From an uncultured Mucilaginibacter sp. (GTDB lineage Bacteria; Bacteroidota; Bacteroidia; Sphingobacteriales; Sphingobacteriaceae), in contig CAITEP010000010.1 of assembly GCA_903891475.1 (NCBI GenBank), positions 1-64,000 on the forward strand: a stretch of DNA of 64,000 bases, read 5' to 3'. Position numbers and translations under genes: made by a program. Under the pieces are notes generated by a model. That model did no database searches. It saw only the letters and a program-made list of their open reading frames with translations, and was not told the origin of the DNA. Shown here in pieces: positions 36,930 through 46,579 of the stretch. How positions within the stretch are numbered: position 1 is the stretch's first letter; every line of letters starts with the position of its first letter.

Positions 36930-38672
36930 ATGAGCGATATTCAAATTAAAAAATCAACCACTGTTTATGATGCCATTATAGTAGGCTCAGGGGCAGGTGG
37001 TGGTATGTCAGGCTATGTATTAGCCAATGCTGGCTTAAAAGTACTGATGCTCGAAGCAGGCCCTTTCTTCGACCCAAAAACAGATTCCATGCAACTCAAA
37101 TGGTCTTATGAATCGGCCAGAAGAGGTGCAAGTACAGCCTCTAGAAACTTTGGTGACTTTGACGCGGCTTTTGGAGGTTGGGATTTAGATGGCGAACCTT
37201 ATACCACTAAAGACAAAACCGAATTTTATTGGTTTCGCTCACGAATGCTAGGTGGTCGCACTAACCACTGGGGGCGCATTTCTTTAAGGATGGGCCCTGA
37301 TGATTTTAAAGGACATCATATTGATGGACTAACCGACGATTGGCCGATTACTTATGATGAAGTAAAACCATTTTACGACAAGGTAGACCGCATGATTGGT
37401 GTTTATGGTACCGTAGAAGGATTACGTAACGAACCGGATGGAATATTTCTTCCCCCGCCAAAACCACGTCTTAACGAACTTTACATAAAAAAAGGCGCGG
37501 AAAAAGCTGGCGTAAAAGTAATACCGGGAAGGGGTTCGGTGTTAACACAAGCCTTGCCTGGCAACAAAGATCGCGGAGCTTGTTTCTATTGCGGTCAGTG
37601 TAACCGCAGTTGCAAGGTTTACGGAGACTTTTCTGCCTCCTCATGCTTGGTGATTCCGGCACTTAAAACAGGCAACCTTAAACTGATAACCAATGCCATG
37701 GTGCGCGAAGTGCTTACCGACGGCGATGGTTTGGCAACTGGTGTATCATACATCAGTAAGGACGATATGCAGGAATATCAAGTAAAAGCCAAAATAGTAA
37801 TATTAGGCGCAAGTGCGGGCGAATCGGCAAGGTTATTACTTAATTCAAAATCTGCCAACCACCCAGGCGGCTTAGCCAACAGCAGCGGAGTGGTAGGTAA
37901 ATACCTGCATGATTCAACAGGTTCAAGTACGGGCGGATGGTTACCACAATTGCTTGATCGTAAACGATATAATGAAGACGGTGTAGGAAGCATTCATATT
38001 TACGGCCCTTGGATGGGAGATAATAAAAAGCTTGACTTTCCACGTGGCTACCATATTGAGTTTGGTGGTGGTATGGGCATGCCGGGCTATGGTTTTGGTT
38101 TTGGCATGGAGGATATGAATGGCAAGGTGCCAGACAGAAATGGGAAAAAGAAAGATGGAGGTGGCTTTGGTGCCATGTTGAAAGACGATTATAGAAGATT
38201 TTTTGGTGTTGGCTTTGGTATGGCTGGCAGGGGTATGGCTATAGCACGTGCCGATAATTACTGTGAAATTGACCCTAATGTGGTTGATAAATACGGTATC
38301 CCGGTATTGCGCTTTCATTACAAATGGAGCAATGATGAAATAAAGCAAGCCAAGCACATGCAAGAAACCTTTCAATCCATCATGCACGAGATGGGCGCGA
38401 TATACGACCCAATGGATGGCCCCGAAACAAATTATGGCTTAGAGGCACCAGGCAGGATTATTCATGAAGTGGGTACCGTAAGAATGGGGGATGACCCTAA
38501 AAAATCAGCTTTGAACAAATGGTGCCAAGCGCACGATTGTAAAAACCTATTTGTGGTGGATGCCTCGCCATTTGTTCAACAAGGCGATAAAAACGCTACC
38601 TGGACCATCCTGGCGTTATCCATGCGCACCGCCGAATATATTGTAGAGCAAAGAAAAAAATTGAACGTTTAA
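36930..38672 (+). CDS. GMC oxidoreductase, glucoside 3-dehydrogenase-type catalytic subunit
   Basis: A 580-aa FAD enzyme. The dinucleotide-binding motif is VGSGAGGGMSG (18-28). A cysteine cluster C218-x2-C221-x2-C224-x3-C228 with C239 resembles the iron-sulfur site of FAD-glucose dehydrogenase alpha subunits. Near the C-terminus are HEVGTVRMG (with the active-site His) and VDASPFVQQGDKNATWTI. It likely oxidises the C3 hydroxyl of glucosides or disaccharides. The next gene, 21 bp away, encodes the partner subunit whose Tat signal should carry the complex out. Confidence 0.9.
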   Translation: MSDIQIKKSTTVYDAIIVGSGAGGGMSGYVLANAGLKVLMLEAGPFFDPKTDSMQLKWSYESARRGASTASRNFGDFDAAFGGWDLDGEPYTTKDKTEFYWFRSRMLGGRTNHWGRISLRMGPDDFKGHHIDGLTDDWPITYDEVKPFYDKVDRMIGVYGTVEGLRNEPDGIFLPPPKPRLNELYIKKGAEKAGVKVIPGRGSVLTQALPGNKDRGACFYCGQCNRSCKVYGDFSASSCLVIPALKTGNLKLITNAMVREVLTDGDGLATGVSYISKDDMQEYQVKAKIVILGASAGESARLLLNSKSANHPGGLANSSGVVGKYLHDSTGSSTGGWLPQLLDRKRYNEDGVGSIHIYGPWMGDNKKLDFPRGYHIEFGGGMGMPGYGFGFGMEDMNGKVPDRNGKKKDGGGFGAMLKDDYRRFFGVGFGMAGRGMAIARADNYCEIDPNVVDKYGIPVLRFHYKWSNDEIKQAKHMQETFQSIMHEMGAIYDPMDGPETNYGLEAPGRIIHEVGTVRMGDDPKKSALNKWCQAHDCKNLFVVDASPFVQQGDKNATWTILALSMRTAEYIVEQRKKLNV

Positions 38673-38693
38673 CTGTTATTACATTTATAAGAT

Positions 38694-39323
38694 ATGAACA
38701 GACGCGAATCATTAAAAGCACTTGGCCTAGGTACTTTAACCACAGGCTTACTGTTAGAAGCCTGTAAGCCAAAAGGCAATAAACTAGCAGATGATACCAA
38801 CGATAAGGGCACAGAAGAAAATGCTGGCCGATTACCTGAAGAAATTGAACGGAATAAGAAACTGAACGCTACCCGTTTTTTCAATACCCACGAGATGTCG
38901 ACCATCACCGTTTTGGTAGATATCATTATTCCAAAGGACGAGAAATCTGGCAGTGCCTCGGATGCCAAAGTGCCAGAATTTATTGAGTTTATTGTTAAAG
39001 ATATGCCCGAATACCAAACACCACTGCGTGGGGGTCTTCGTTGGCTCGATTTGAAGTGCTTAAACCTCTATAATAAAACGTTTATAGAGGCATCCGCCGA
39101 ACAACAGATTGAAATAGTAACCGAAATTGCTTATCCCGCTAAAGCGAAACCAGAAATGAAACAAGGGGTAAACTTTTTTAACCAAATGCGTAACCTGACC
39201 GCGACCGGTTTTTTCACCTCAAAAATAGGCATTGAAGATTTAGGCTATGTTGGTAACGCGCCAAATGTATGGAACGGCGTGCCAGCTGATGTGCTAAAGC
39301 ATTATGGTATGGAAGGTGTATAG
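38694..39323 (+). CDS. Gluconate 2-dehydrogenase subunit 3 family protein (Tat/lipoprotein signal)
   Basis: A 209-aa small subunit. The N-terminus MNRRESLKALGLG is a twin-arginine signal; it continues into LLLEAC, so Cys24 is a probable lipidation site. The mature part carries the subunit-3 pattern MSTITVLVDIIIPKDEKSGSA and a helical C-terminus with GFFTSKIGIEDLGY. Small subunits of this family act as chaperone and exporter for the GMC catalytic subunit, which lacks its own signal here. Confidence 0.9.
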   Translation: MNRRESLKALGLGTLTTGLLLEACKPKGNKLADDTNDKGTEENAGRLPEEIERNKKLNATRFFNTHEMSTITVLVDIIIPKDEKSGSASDAKVPEFIEFIVKDMPEYQTPLRGGLRWLDLKCLNLYNKTFIEASAEQQIEIVTEIAYPAKAKPEMKQGVNFFNQMRNLTATGFFTSKIGIEDLGYVGNAPNVWNGVPADVLKHYGMEGV

Positions 39324-39397
39324 CGTTGAGCTTGCTTTCAAAACAATTTGCTATTAAATTATAAAACCAAAAAAACAACAACCAATAAATCCAGATT

Positions 39398-40828
39398 ATG
39401 GAGCATTCAAGAAGAGATTTTATAAAAAAAGCTGCGGTTGCGGCTGCCGGTTTTTATATAGTACCCCGGCATGTACTAGGCAAAGGATTTATCGCCCCGA
39501 GTGATAAATTGGTAATTGCCGGGATAGGTGCAGGTGGAAAAGGAGCCAGTGATATTGATTGGTTTAATAAAACCGGAAAAGTAAACATTGGTTATTTGTG
39601 CGATGTGGACGACAGGCAATCTGCAGGAACAAGAAAAGCCTTCCCTAACGCTAAATATTACAAGGATTTTAGGGAAATGTTGGATAAGGAAGGAAAATCC
39701 ATCGATGCTGTTTCTGTTTCAACACCCGACCATACCCATGCTGTCGCGGCTATGGCAGCTATGCAATTAAACAAGCATGTTTACGTACAAAAGCCACTTA
39801 CGCACGATATTTATGAAGCCAGGAAACTTACCGAAGCGGCGCATCGCTATAAGGTAGTTACCCAAATGGGTAATCAAGGTTCAAGTGGCGATGGGGTAAG
39901 GCAATTGCAAGATTGGCACCATGCCAACCTGATTGGCGATGTACATACCGTTTATTGTTTTACTGATAGGCCAATTTGGCCACAAGGTGTACCGAGGCCT
40001 ACGAATATCTCAAATATTCCGCCAGAACTAAATTTTGATTTATGGCTTGGTACTGCTCCAAAAAGAGACTATTTTGAAGAACTGTTGCCATTTAATTGGC
40101 GTGGTTGGTGGGATTTTGGAACCGGTGCATTAGGCGATATGGCTTGCCATATCATGGCTCCTGCTTTTGCTGTTTTAGGTTTAGGTTACCCTATTAGTGC
40201 AGAGTGCAGCGTAGCTACCAAATATATTACCAACTGGAACAGGGGATATTTCCCTGAAAGCGGACCTATCTCTTCCCATATTACCCTGGTTTTTCAAGGA
40301 AAAAATGGTAAGCCTAATGTTGAATTACATTGGATGGATGGTGGTATTCAACCTACACGCCCTGATGAATTAGGCCCGAACGAAGTGATGGGCGACGGCG
40401 GAAACGGAGTGATATTTATCGGTACCAAAGGAAAAATGATGGCTGGTACCTACGGTGTTAATCCGCAACTGTTACCTACCGCCAGAACAAAAGAAGTTAA
40501 AGTGCCAATAACTGTTGCAAGGGTAAAAGGTGGCGAAGATGGGCACTATGCTGCTTGGGTTGAAGCCGCTATTGCTGGTTACGGCAGTAAGGAAGCAAAA
40601 AACCTAAGCTCACATTTTGATATCGCGGGGCCTTTAACAGAAAGTGTTTTGATGGGGAATTTAGCAATCAGGAGCGCGGATATCAGAAAGAAAAATGGCG
40701 ACGATTTTGATTATCCTGGCAGAAACATTAAGCTATTGTGGGATGGCCCTAATATGAAAATTACAAATTTTGATGAAGCTAACCAATTTGTGAAACGCAC
40801 CTATAGAGATGGTTGGGGATTATTATAA
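39398..40828 (+). CDS. Gfo/Idh/MocA family oxidoreductase with Tat signal
   Basis: A 476-aa NAD(P)-dependent oxidoreductase with an SRRDFIKKA twin-arginine signal (residues 4-12). The Rossmann motif is IAGIGAGGKG (about 41-50). The catalytic region includes EKP-like QKPLTHDIYEARKL (about 130) and a C-terminal DUF-type dimerisation domain. Such secreted Gfo/Idh/MocA proteins are common beside DUF1080 and GMC genes and probably handle keto-sugar or glycoside intermediates. It is 74 bp after the subunit-3 gene, ending the cluster. Confidence 0.87.
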   Translation: MEHSRRDFIKKAAVAAAGFYIVPRHVLGKGFIAPSDKLVIAGIGAGGKGASDIDWFNKTGKVNIGYLCDVDDRQSAGTRKAFPNAKYYKDFREMLDKEGKSIDAVSVSTPDHTHAVAAMAAMQLNKHVYVQKPLTHDIYEARKLTEAAHRYKVVTQMGNQGSSGDGVRQLQDWHHANLIGDVHTVYCFTDRPIWPQGVPRPTNISNIPPELNFDLWLGTAPKRDYFEELLPFNWRGWWDFGTGALGDMACHIMAPAFAVLGLGYPISAECSVATKYITNWNRGYFPESGPISSHITLVFQGKNGKPNVELHWMDGGIQPTRPDELGPNEVMGDGGNGVIFIGTKGKMMAGTYGVNPQLLPTARTKEVKVPITVARVKGGEDGHYAAWVEAAIAGYGSKEAKNLSSHFDIAGPLTESVLMGNLAIRSADIRKKNGDDFDYPGRNIKLLWDGPNMKITNFDEANQFVKRTYRDGWGLL

Positions 40829-40866
40829 GGCTATTTGGCCACGATATTTAAATATAATTTTCAATC

Positions 40867-40898
40867 AAATAGTAAGCAATTATAATTACTTACTATTT
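40867..40898 (+). terminator. Hairpin after the keto-glycoside cluster
   Basis: Perfect 10-bp stem AAATAGTAAG / CTTACTATTT with a 12-nt loop, followed by GTTCTTTG. It lies 38 bp after the Gfo/Idh/MocA stop; the T run is short, so it may be a weak terminator. Confidence 0.55.
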
Positions 40899-40949
40899 GT
40901 TCTTTGCACTAAAATTTTAATTGACAATAATTAAAAAAATTAAAAATTA

Positions 40950-43139
40950 ATGAAAATAAGACATCACACTATCAAGCACATGCTTTCCATTGTTTTCTTA
41001 TTGCTAATCAGCAAACAAGCTATACTTGCTCAACATAGGGAAACTTATTGGACCAAAGACGGATTTGGATACTATAAAGCAGAGGCGGGGCAAATAACCG
41101 AATTTGATGCCAGAGATGAGTCGAAGAAAAAAGTGCTACTTACTAAAGAAATGCTTACACCTGAAGGAAGGCAAGCTTTATTGGTTGAAAATTTTTCAAT
41201 AACCCCAGATGGTAAGAAAGTACTGATTTTTACCAATACCAAGAGGGTTTGGCGCTATAATACCAAAGGCGATTACTGGGTATATGATTTTGATGCGAAG
41301 ACGTTAAAACAAATTGGCAAGGGTAAGCCCGAATCTTCATTAATGTTTGCAAAGCTCTCTCCTGATGGTAGTAAAGCTGCTTACGCGAGTGAACACAATA
41401 TTTATGTGGAGGATTTAGCAAATGGTACAGTCAAACAGCTCACTTTTGATGGATCGAAAAAGCTGATTAACGGCACTTTTGATTGGGCATACGAGGAGGA
41501 ATTTGGCTGTCGTGACGGTTTTCGCTGGTCGCCAGATGGTCAATCTATCGCCTATTGGCAAATTGACGCCACAAAAATTAAAAACTATTTAATGTTGAAT
41601 ACTACCGATTCCATATATCCGTATGTAGTTCCTGTTGAATACCCGGTAGCTGGCGAGGACCCAAGTTTATGCCATGTTGGAATAGTTGATATTAACAGTG
41701 CTAAAACTACTTGGATGAATATCCCGGGCGACCCAATTCAGCATTATATTCCACGTATGGAATGGTCAACCAGTTCGAACGAGATCATATTAGAACAACT
41801 AAATCGTGCGCAAAACCATAGCATGATTTATTTAGCCTCAACAATTACAGGTGAAGCAAAACTTATTCATGAAGAGGAAGATAAAGCATGGATTGACGGA
41901 AAAGAGCGTTGGAATGAAGGTGACCCAATTGGTTGGGAATGGATAAATAAAGGGAAAGAATTTATTTGGCTAAGTGAAAAGGATGGCTGGAGACATATTT
42001 ACAAAATTGATAAAACAGGTAAAGAAACCCTTATTACCAAAGGTAACTACGATGTGATTACTTTAAACTTGATTGATGAAGCAAATGGTTTTTTATACTT
42101 TATAGCCTCGCCTGATAATGCTACCCAAAAATATTTATACAAAATAAAACTGAATGGTGGCACTGCCGAGCGTGTAACCCCGATGGATGAACAAGGCACC
42201 AATGAGTATGAAATTTCGACCAATGGTAAGGTAGCGCTACACAATTTTTCAAATAGCTACACACCTCCGCAAAATGAAGTAATTAGTTTGCCCGATCATA
42301 AACATATAATTGGCACAACAATAAAAATTGACCAGGAGGCTAAAGTTAAACCTGAATTTTTCAAGATAAAAACTGTTGACGGTGTGGAGATGGATGGATG
42401 GATGGTAAAACCAGTAAACTTTGATGCTACTAAAAAGTATCCGGTAGTATTTTATGTATATAGCGAGCCGGCAGGTGCAACCGTAACTGATAGCTATGGA
42501 GCTGGAAGAAATGGTTTATATCTAGGCAATATGGCGAAAGATGGTTATATCTACATATCATTAGATAATAGAGGAACCCCTGCGCCAAAAGGCAGGGAAT
42601 GGCGCAAAAGTATTTACAAAAATATTGGCATAGTAAACATTCAAGATCAGGCAATGGGTGCTAAAGAAATTTTGAAATGGCCGTTTGTTGATACCTCACG
42701 TGTGGCTGTTTGGGGTTGGAGCGGTGGCGGTTCATGCACGCTCAATTTAATGTTTCAGCACCCCGAAATTTATAAAACAGGAATTTCAATCGCGGCGGTT
42801 GGCTGGCAATTAACATATGATAATATTTACCAAGAACGTTATATGGGCGTGCCAATTGATGATGAAGGTCGTTCATACTTTATTAAAGGCTCACCTATTA
42901 CCTATGCAAAGAATTTAAAGGGTAATTTATTATATATACATGGTACTGGCGATGATAATGTCCACTATAAAAATGCAGAGTTGCTCATAAATGAATTGGT
43001 TAAGAATAATAAAATTTTCCAATTAATGTCCTACCCAAATCGTACCCATGGTATTTTTGAGGGGCAAGGAACATCTTTACATTTACGTACATTATATACT
43101 CAATATTTAAAGGATCATTGCCCTCCGGGAGGAAGATAA
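40950..43139 (+). CDS. Dipeptidyl-peptidase IV-like S9 prolyl peptidase
   Basis: A 729-aa exported serine peptidase. It has a signal peptide (1-27), an eight-bladed propeller (about 60-480) with the YEEEFGCRDGFRWSPDG segment that contains the substrate amino-terminus-binding Glu pair, and an alpha/beta-hydrolase domain. The nucleophile is in GWSGGG, the acid in GTGDDNVHY and the histidine in PNRTHG. It should cleave X-Pro dipeptides from peptide N-termini in the periplasm. Confidence 0.92.
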   Translation: MKIRHHTIKHMLSIVFLLLISKQAILAQHRETYWTKDGFGYYKAEAGQITEFDARDESKKKVLLTKEMLTPEGRQALLVENFSITPDGKKVLIFTNTKRVWRYNTKGDYWVYDFDAKTLKQIGKGKPESSLMFAKLSPDGSKAAYASEHNIYVEDLANGTVKQLTFDGSKKLINGTFDWAYEEEFGCRDGFRWSPDGQSIAYWQIDATKIKNYLMLNTTDSIYPYVVPVEYPVAGEDPSLCHVGIVDINSAKTTWMNIPGDPIQHYIPRMEWSTSSNEIILEQLNRAQNHSMIYLASTITGEAKLIHEEEDKAWIDGKERWNEGDPIGWEWINKGKEFIWLSEKDGWRHIYKIDKTGKETLITKGNYDVITLNLIDEANGFLYFIASPDNATQKYLYKIKLNGGTAERVTPMDEQGTNEYEISTNGKVALHNFSNSYTPPQNEVISLPDHKHIIGTTIKIDQEAKVKPEFFKIKTVDGVEMDGWMVKPVNFDATKKYPVVFYVYSEPAGATVTDSYGAGRNGLYLGNMAKDGYIYISLDNRGTPAPKGREWRKSIYKNIGIVNIQDQAMGAKEILKWPFVDTSRVAVWGWSGGGSCTLNLMFQHPEIYKTGISIAAVGWQLTYDNIYQERYMGVPIDDEGRSYFIKGSPITYAKNLKGNLLYIHGTGDDNVHYKNAELLINELVKNNKIFQLMSYPNRTHGIFEGQGTSLHLRTLYTQYLKDHCPPGGR

Positions 43140-43155
43140 AATAAATTTACTTATT

Positions 43156-43207
43156 TGAAACGAAGAAAGCAATAACCTAAATTTAGGTTATTGCTTTCTT
43201 CGTTTCA
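43156..43207. repeat. 52-bp perfect palindrome without loop
   Basis: Bases 43156-43181 are the exact reverse complement of 43182-43207. A T run (GTTTTTT) follows at 43208, so on the plus strand it can act as terminator for the peptidase gene. A perfectly loopless palindrome of this length is unusual. Confidence 0.9.
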
Positions 43208-43292
43208 GTTTTTTAGACCTGAACTTTATTTTTAGTTAAGCTATGATTTAAAACATATGTTTGTCATCTTTATGTCTAAAATGAATGCTTTC

Positions 43293-43322
43293 TTTGTTGC
43301 CAATATATCTTCATTATTTTTG
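43293..43322 (+). promoter_or_regulatory. Promoter and candidate operator of the carotenoid operon
   Basis: TTTG (43293-43296), an 18-bp spacer and TATTTTTG (43315-43322) match the Bacteroidota promoter. Two identical TGTCTAAA octamers flank it (43273-43280 and 43321-43328), the second overlapping the -7 box. These could be half-sites for the CarH-like repressor encoded just downstream. Confidence 0.55.
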
Positions 43323-43351
43323 TCTAAATAATTTTAAAATTATATAAACAC

Positions 43352-44251
43352 TTGGTATTTTCAATTTCAGATCTCGAACAACTTTCGGGTATTTCTACAC
43401 ATACAATTAGAATTTGGGAGCGAAGGTATCATGCTTTGGAACCTGAACGTTCCGCAGGAAATACTCGCTTTTATAATGATAGCCAACTTCGTAGGTTATT
43501 AAATATTGTGAGTTTGGTTAATGCTGGTGTTAAAATTTCAAAAGCTTGTTCTTTGGAAGAAACGGAAATTGACATATTCTTGAAAAATGAAATGGATAAA
43601 ACCGTTTCGAAAAACTTGCATTTTGAAAACTATATTAACCAATTGGTAAAATATGGCTTTGAATATAACGAAGTGCAGATAAATAAACTGCTAACAGATT
43701 CCATTCATAATTATGGAATGACTGAAACTTACAAAAACGTTATTTATCCATTACTTATAAGACTAGGATTAATGTGGCGCAGGGATGTATTTTGCCCTTC
43801 TCAAGAACATTTTCTAACATCCCTAATTCGTCAAAAATTGTTTGCGGTTATTGATAGTCTACCTAACAATTCGAACGCGAAACAAAGTTGGTTGCTTTTT
43901 TTGCCCGAAGATGAAGATCATGATATTGGTTTATTATTTGCTAATTATTTATTAAGGTTAAATGGGCATCAGGTCATTTATTTAGGGCCAAAGGTACCTA
44001 TAACCTCGTTGGATCATGCTTTGTTAAAGAACCCTATTAGTAACGCTTTACTATTTTTTATAAAATCACGCTCCTTCCCCGAAACAAAAAAATACCTCAA
44101 TGATTTATCAGCAATTTTTAAAACAACAAAAATTCACCTTGCGGGAAACGTTAAGTTTATTGAACAATTGGAATTAAATCAAAACATAAACTGGTTTAAA
44201 ACCTTAAATGAATTTGAACAAACTATTAATACTACAAAAAATGCCAATTAA
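43352..44251 (+). CDS. CarH/LitR-like B12-dependent MerR-family light-sensing repressor
   Basis: A 299-aa regulator. The N-terminal MerR HTH (about 1-70) includes TIRIWERRY. The B12-binding part carries both diagnostic motifs of AdoCbl photoreceptors: W142-x9-E152-H153 in the helical bundle, and E188-x-H190-x-x-G193 in the cobalamin-binding Rossmann domain. In known CarH proteins the dark AdoCbl tetramer represses carotenoid genes and light releases it. There is no ATG near the conserved N-terminus, so a TTG at 43352 is the likely start. The stop overlaps crtI by 11 nt, so it is autoregulated in the operon. Confidence 0.92.
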   Translation: MVFSISDLEQLSGISTHTIRIWERRYHALEPERSAGNTRFYNDSQLRRLLNIVSLVNAGVKISKACSLEETEIDIFLKNEMDKTVSKNLHFENYINQLVKYGFEYNEVQINKLLTDSIHNYGMTETYKNVIYPLLIRLGLMWRRDVFCPSQEHFLTSLIRQKLFAVIDSLPNNSNAKQSWLLFLPEDEDHDIGLLFANYLLRLNGHQVIYLGPKVPITSLDHALLKNPISNALLFFIKSRSFPETKKYLNDLSAIFKTTKIHLAGNVKFIEQLELNQNINWFKTLNEFEQTINTTKNAN

Positions 44252-45746
44252 GCGAGCAAATAAAACGCCTAAAGTTGCCATTATAGGTTCGGGATTTGCC
44301 GGGTTAAGTGCCGCTGCCTATTTAAGTAAAAACGGGTATAAGGTTGATGTTTATGAAAAAAATGAACAGGTTGGCGGCAGAGCAAGACAATTAACTAGCA
44401 ATAATGGTTACCTTTTTGATATGGGGCCAAGTTGGTATTGGATGCCCGAAGTTTTCGAGAAATTTTTTAATGATTTTGGCTACAAAGCCTCCGATTTTTA
44501 TAAATTGGAATTAATTGACCCAGGTTTTACGGTAGTATATGGTAAGGATGATGTCCTGGATATTCCTGCTGATTTTGAAGCCTTATGTAACCTTTTCGAA
44601 TCAGTCGAGGCTGGTGCTGCCGAAAAACTTAAGGTTTTTATGGGCGAGGCCGAGTATAAATATAGGGTAGGTATGGATAAGTTGGTTTATAAACCCGGTT
44701 TATCACTTACTGAATTTATTGATATTGACTTAATAAAAGGAGTATTTAAATTACAGGTATTTGCCTCATTTAGCAAGCATGTGCGTAAATTCTTTAAAAA
44801 CCCTAAACTAATAACCTTGATGGAGTTTCCGGTATTATTTTTAGGCGCTACTCCCGAAGACACACCCGCATTATACAGTTTAATGAACTATGCTGGCTTA
44901 AAATTAGGTACTTGGTACCCGCAAGGAGGTTTTGGCGAAGTTATTAAAGGAATGAAAACCGTTGCCGAAAAAAACGGTGTCACCTTTTTTACCAATGAAG
45001 CTGTTACCGGGTTGCAAACCACAAACAATTCAATAGCTACGTTAACTACCTCGCAAAGAAGCGAAGACTATGATGGAGTTATTGCTGCCGCTGATTATCA
45101 CCACGTGGAAAACACGCTTTTAAATAGCTCTTTTAGGAATTATGATGAAAAATATTGGGATAGCAGGGTAATGGCGCCGTCAAGCCTGATATTTTATTTG
45201 GGGATAAATAAAAGAGTTGGCAAGTTAAAGCATCACACCTTGTTTTTTGATGAAGATTTAAAACAACATGCTGTTGAAATATACAAGGATGCCAAATGGC
45301 CCTCAAAGCCGCTATTTTATGTTTGCTGCCCTTCGAAAACAGATGAACATGTTGCCCCGGCAGGTCATGAGAACTTGTTTATTTTAATGCCAATTGCCCC
45401 AGATTTGAAAGATACGGAGGAGTTGCGCGAAAAGTATTTTGAACTAATTATGGATAGGTTGGAGGAATATGTTGGTGAACCAATTCGTCCGTTTATTGAT
45501 TATAAAAAAAGCTATTGTGTGAATGATTTTAAATCCGACTATAATTCATTCAAAGGCAATGCTTATGGCTTAGCAAATACCTTGATGCAAACCGCTAACT
45601 TAAAACCATCCATTAAAAATAACAAAATTGATACCCTGTTTTATGCTGGTCAATTAACTGTACCGGGACCTGGGGTACCACCTTCTATTATTTCTGGTAA
45701 CGTAGCTGCAAAACAACTTACTGAGTATTTCGCCAAAAACTTATGA
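44241..45746 (+). CDS. crtI: Phytoene desaturase
   Basis: A 501-aa FAD enzyme (ATG 44241, MPIKRANKTP; an upstream ATG at 44208 is less likely). The N-terminal dinucleotide motif is IGSGFAGLSAAAYLS, followed by GGRARQL. The C-terminal FAD-binding signature includes LFYAGQLTVPGPGVPPSIISG. It converts phytoene to lycopene. The stop overlaps the crtB start (ATGA). Confidence 0.95.
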   Translation: MPIKRANKTPKVAIIGSGFAGLSAAAYLSKNGYKVDVYEKNEQVGGRARQLTSNNGYLFDMGPSWYWMPEVFEKFFNDFGYKASDFYKLELIDPGFTVVYGKDDVLDIPADFEALCNLFESVEAGAAEKLKVFMGEAEYKYRVGMDKLVYKPGLSLTEFIDIDLIKGVFKLQVFASFSKHVRKFFKNPKLITLMEFPVLFLGATPEDTPALYSLMNYAGLKLGTWYPQGGFGEVIKGMKTVAEKNGVTFFTNEAVTGLQTTNNSIATLTTSQRSEDYDGVIAAADYHHVENTLLNSSFRNYDEKYWDSRVMAPSSLIFYLGINKRVGKLKHHTLFFDEDLKQHAVEIYKDAKWPSKPLFYVCCPSKTDEHVAPAGHENLFILMPIAPDLKDTEELREKYFELIMDRLEEYVGEPIRPFIDYKKSYCVNDFKSDYNSFKGNAYGLANTLMQTANLKPSIKNNKIDTLFYAGQLTVPGPGVPPSIISGNVAAKQLTEYFAKNL

Positions 45747-46579
45747 AAGAAAAATTTGATACGCTATCGGCAAAATGTAGTAAAATAGCTACAAGGCATT
45801 ATAGCACCAGCTTTTCGCTGGGTATTTATTTTTTTAACAAAAAATTACGCGATCCTATATACGCTATTTATGGCTTTGTGCGTTTGGCTGATGAAATAGT
45901 TGACAGTTTTCATAAATTTGATAAGCCTTATTTGCTACAAAAATTTAAAAACGATTGTTACGAAGCCATTGAGCAGGGGATTAGTTTAAACCCAATTTTA
46001 AACGCGTTTCAACAAGTTGTTAATACATACGGCATTGAAAATGAATTGATTGATTTGTTTTTAAGGAGTATGGAAATGGATTTGGAAGACATTACCTACA
46101 CCCCTGAAACTTATGAGGAGTATGTATTGGGTTCGGCTCAGGTAGTGGGTTTAATGTGTTTACATGTATTTACAGAAGGCGACAAAGCAAAATATAATGA
46201 ATTGAAAGCCTCGGCAATGAAACTTGGCTCCGCTTTTCAAAAGGTGAATTTTTTGCGAGACATCAGTGCCGATTATGAGCACCTTTACCGTACTTACTTT
46301 CCAAATGTGAACCTTAAAGATTTCACAAACGATGATAAGGCTTTGATTGAGCAGGAGATTGAGGAAGAATTTGAAGAGGCTTTGAAAGGGATTAGACGTT
46401 TACCAGCTACCTCAAGATGTGGGGTATATGTGGCTTTTATATTTTACAAGAAGTTATTTTATAAAATTAAGGGCATTCCCGCCGATGAGGTATTATCAAA
46501 AAGGGTGCGCATCTCAAACGGATATAAGTTTTTATTAATGTTTAACTCCTTAATTAAAAATAAGTTAAATACCATATGA
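45743..46579 (+). CDS. crtB: Phytoene synthase
   Basis: A 278-aa squalene/phytoene synthase condensing two GGPP into phytoene. The first Asp-rich motif is DEIVD, in GFVRLADEIVDSF (about 45-57). The second lies in VNFLRDISADYEHLYRTYFP, where Asp residues bind Mg-diphosphate. The start overlaps the crtI stop and the stop overlaps the next gene by 4 nt, so expression is translationally coupled. Confidence 0.95.
   Translation: MKEKFDTLSAKCSKIATRHYSTSFSLGIYFFNKKLRDPIYAIYGFVRLADEIVDSFHKFDKPYLLQKFKNDCYEAIEQGISLNPILNAFQQVVNTYGIENELIDLFLRSMEMDLEDITYTPETYEEYVLGSAQVVGLMCLHVFTEGDKAKYNELKASAMKLGSAFQKVNFLRDISADYEHLYRTYFPNVNLKDFTNDDKALIEQEIEEEFEEALKGIRRLPATSRCGVYVAFIFYKKLFYKIKGIPADEVLSKRVRISNGYKFLLMFNSLIKNKLNTI

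Noticed and set aside
37941..38387. Minus-strand open frame of 148 codons
   Set aside because: Antisense to the GMC dehydrogenase gene; composition is a shadow of the coding strand.
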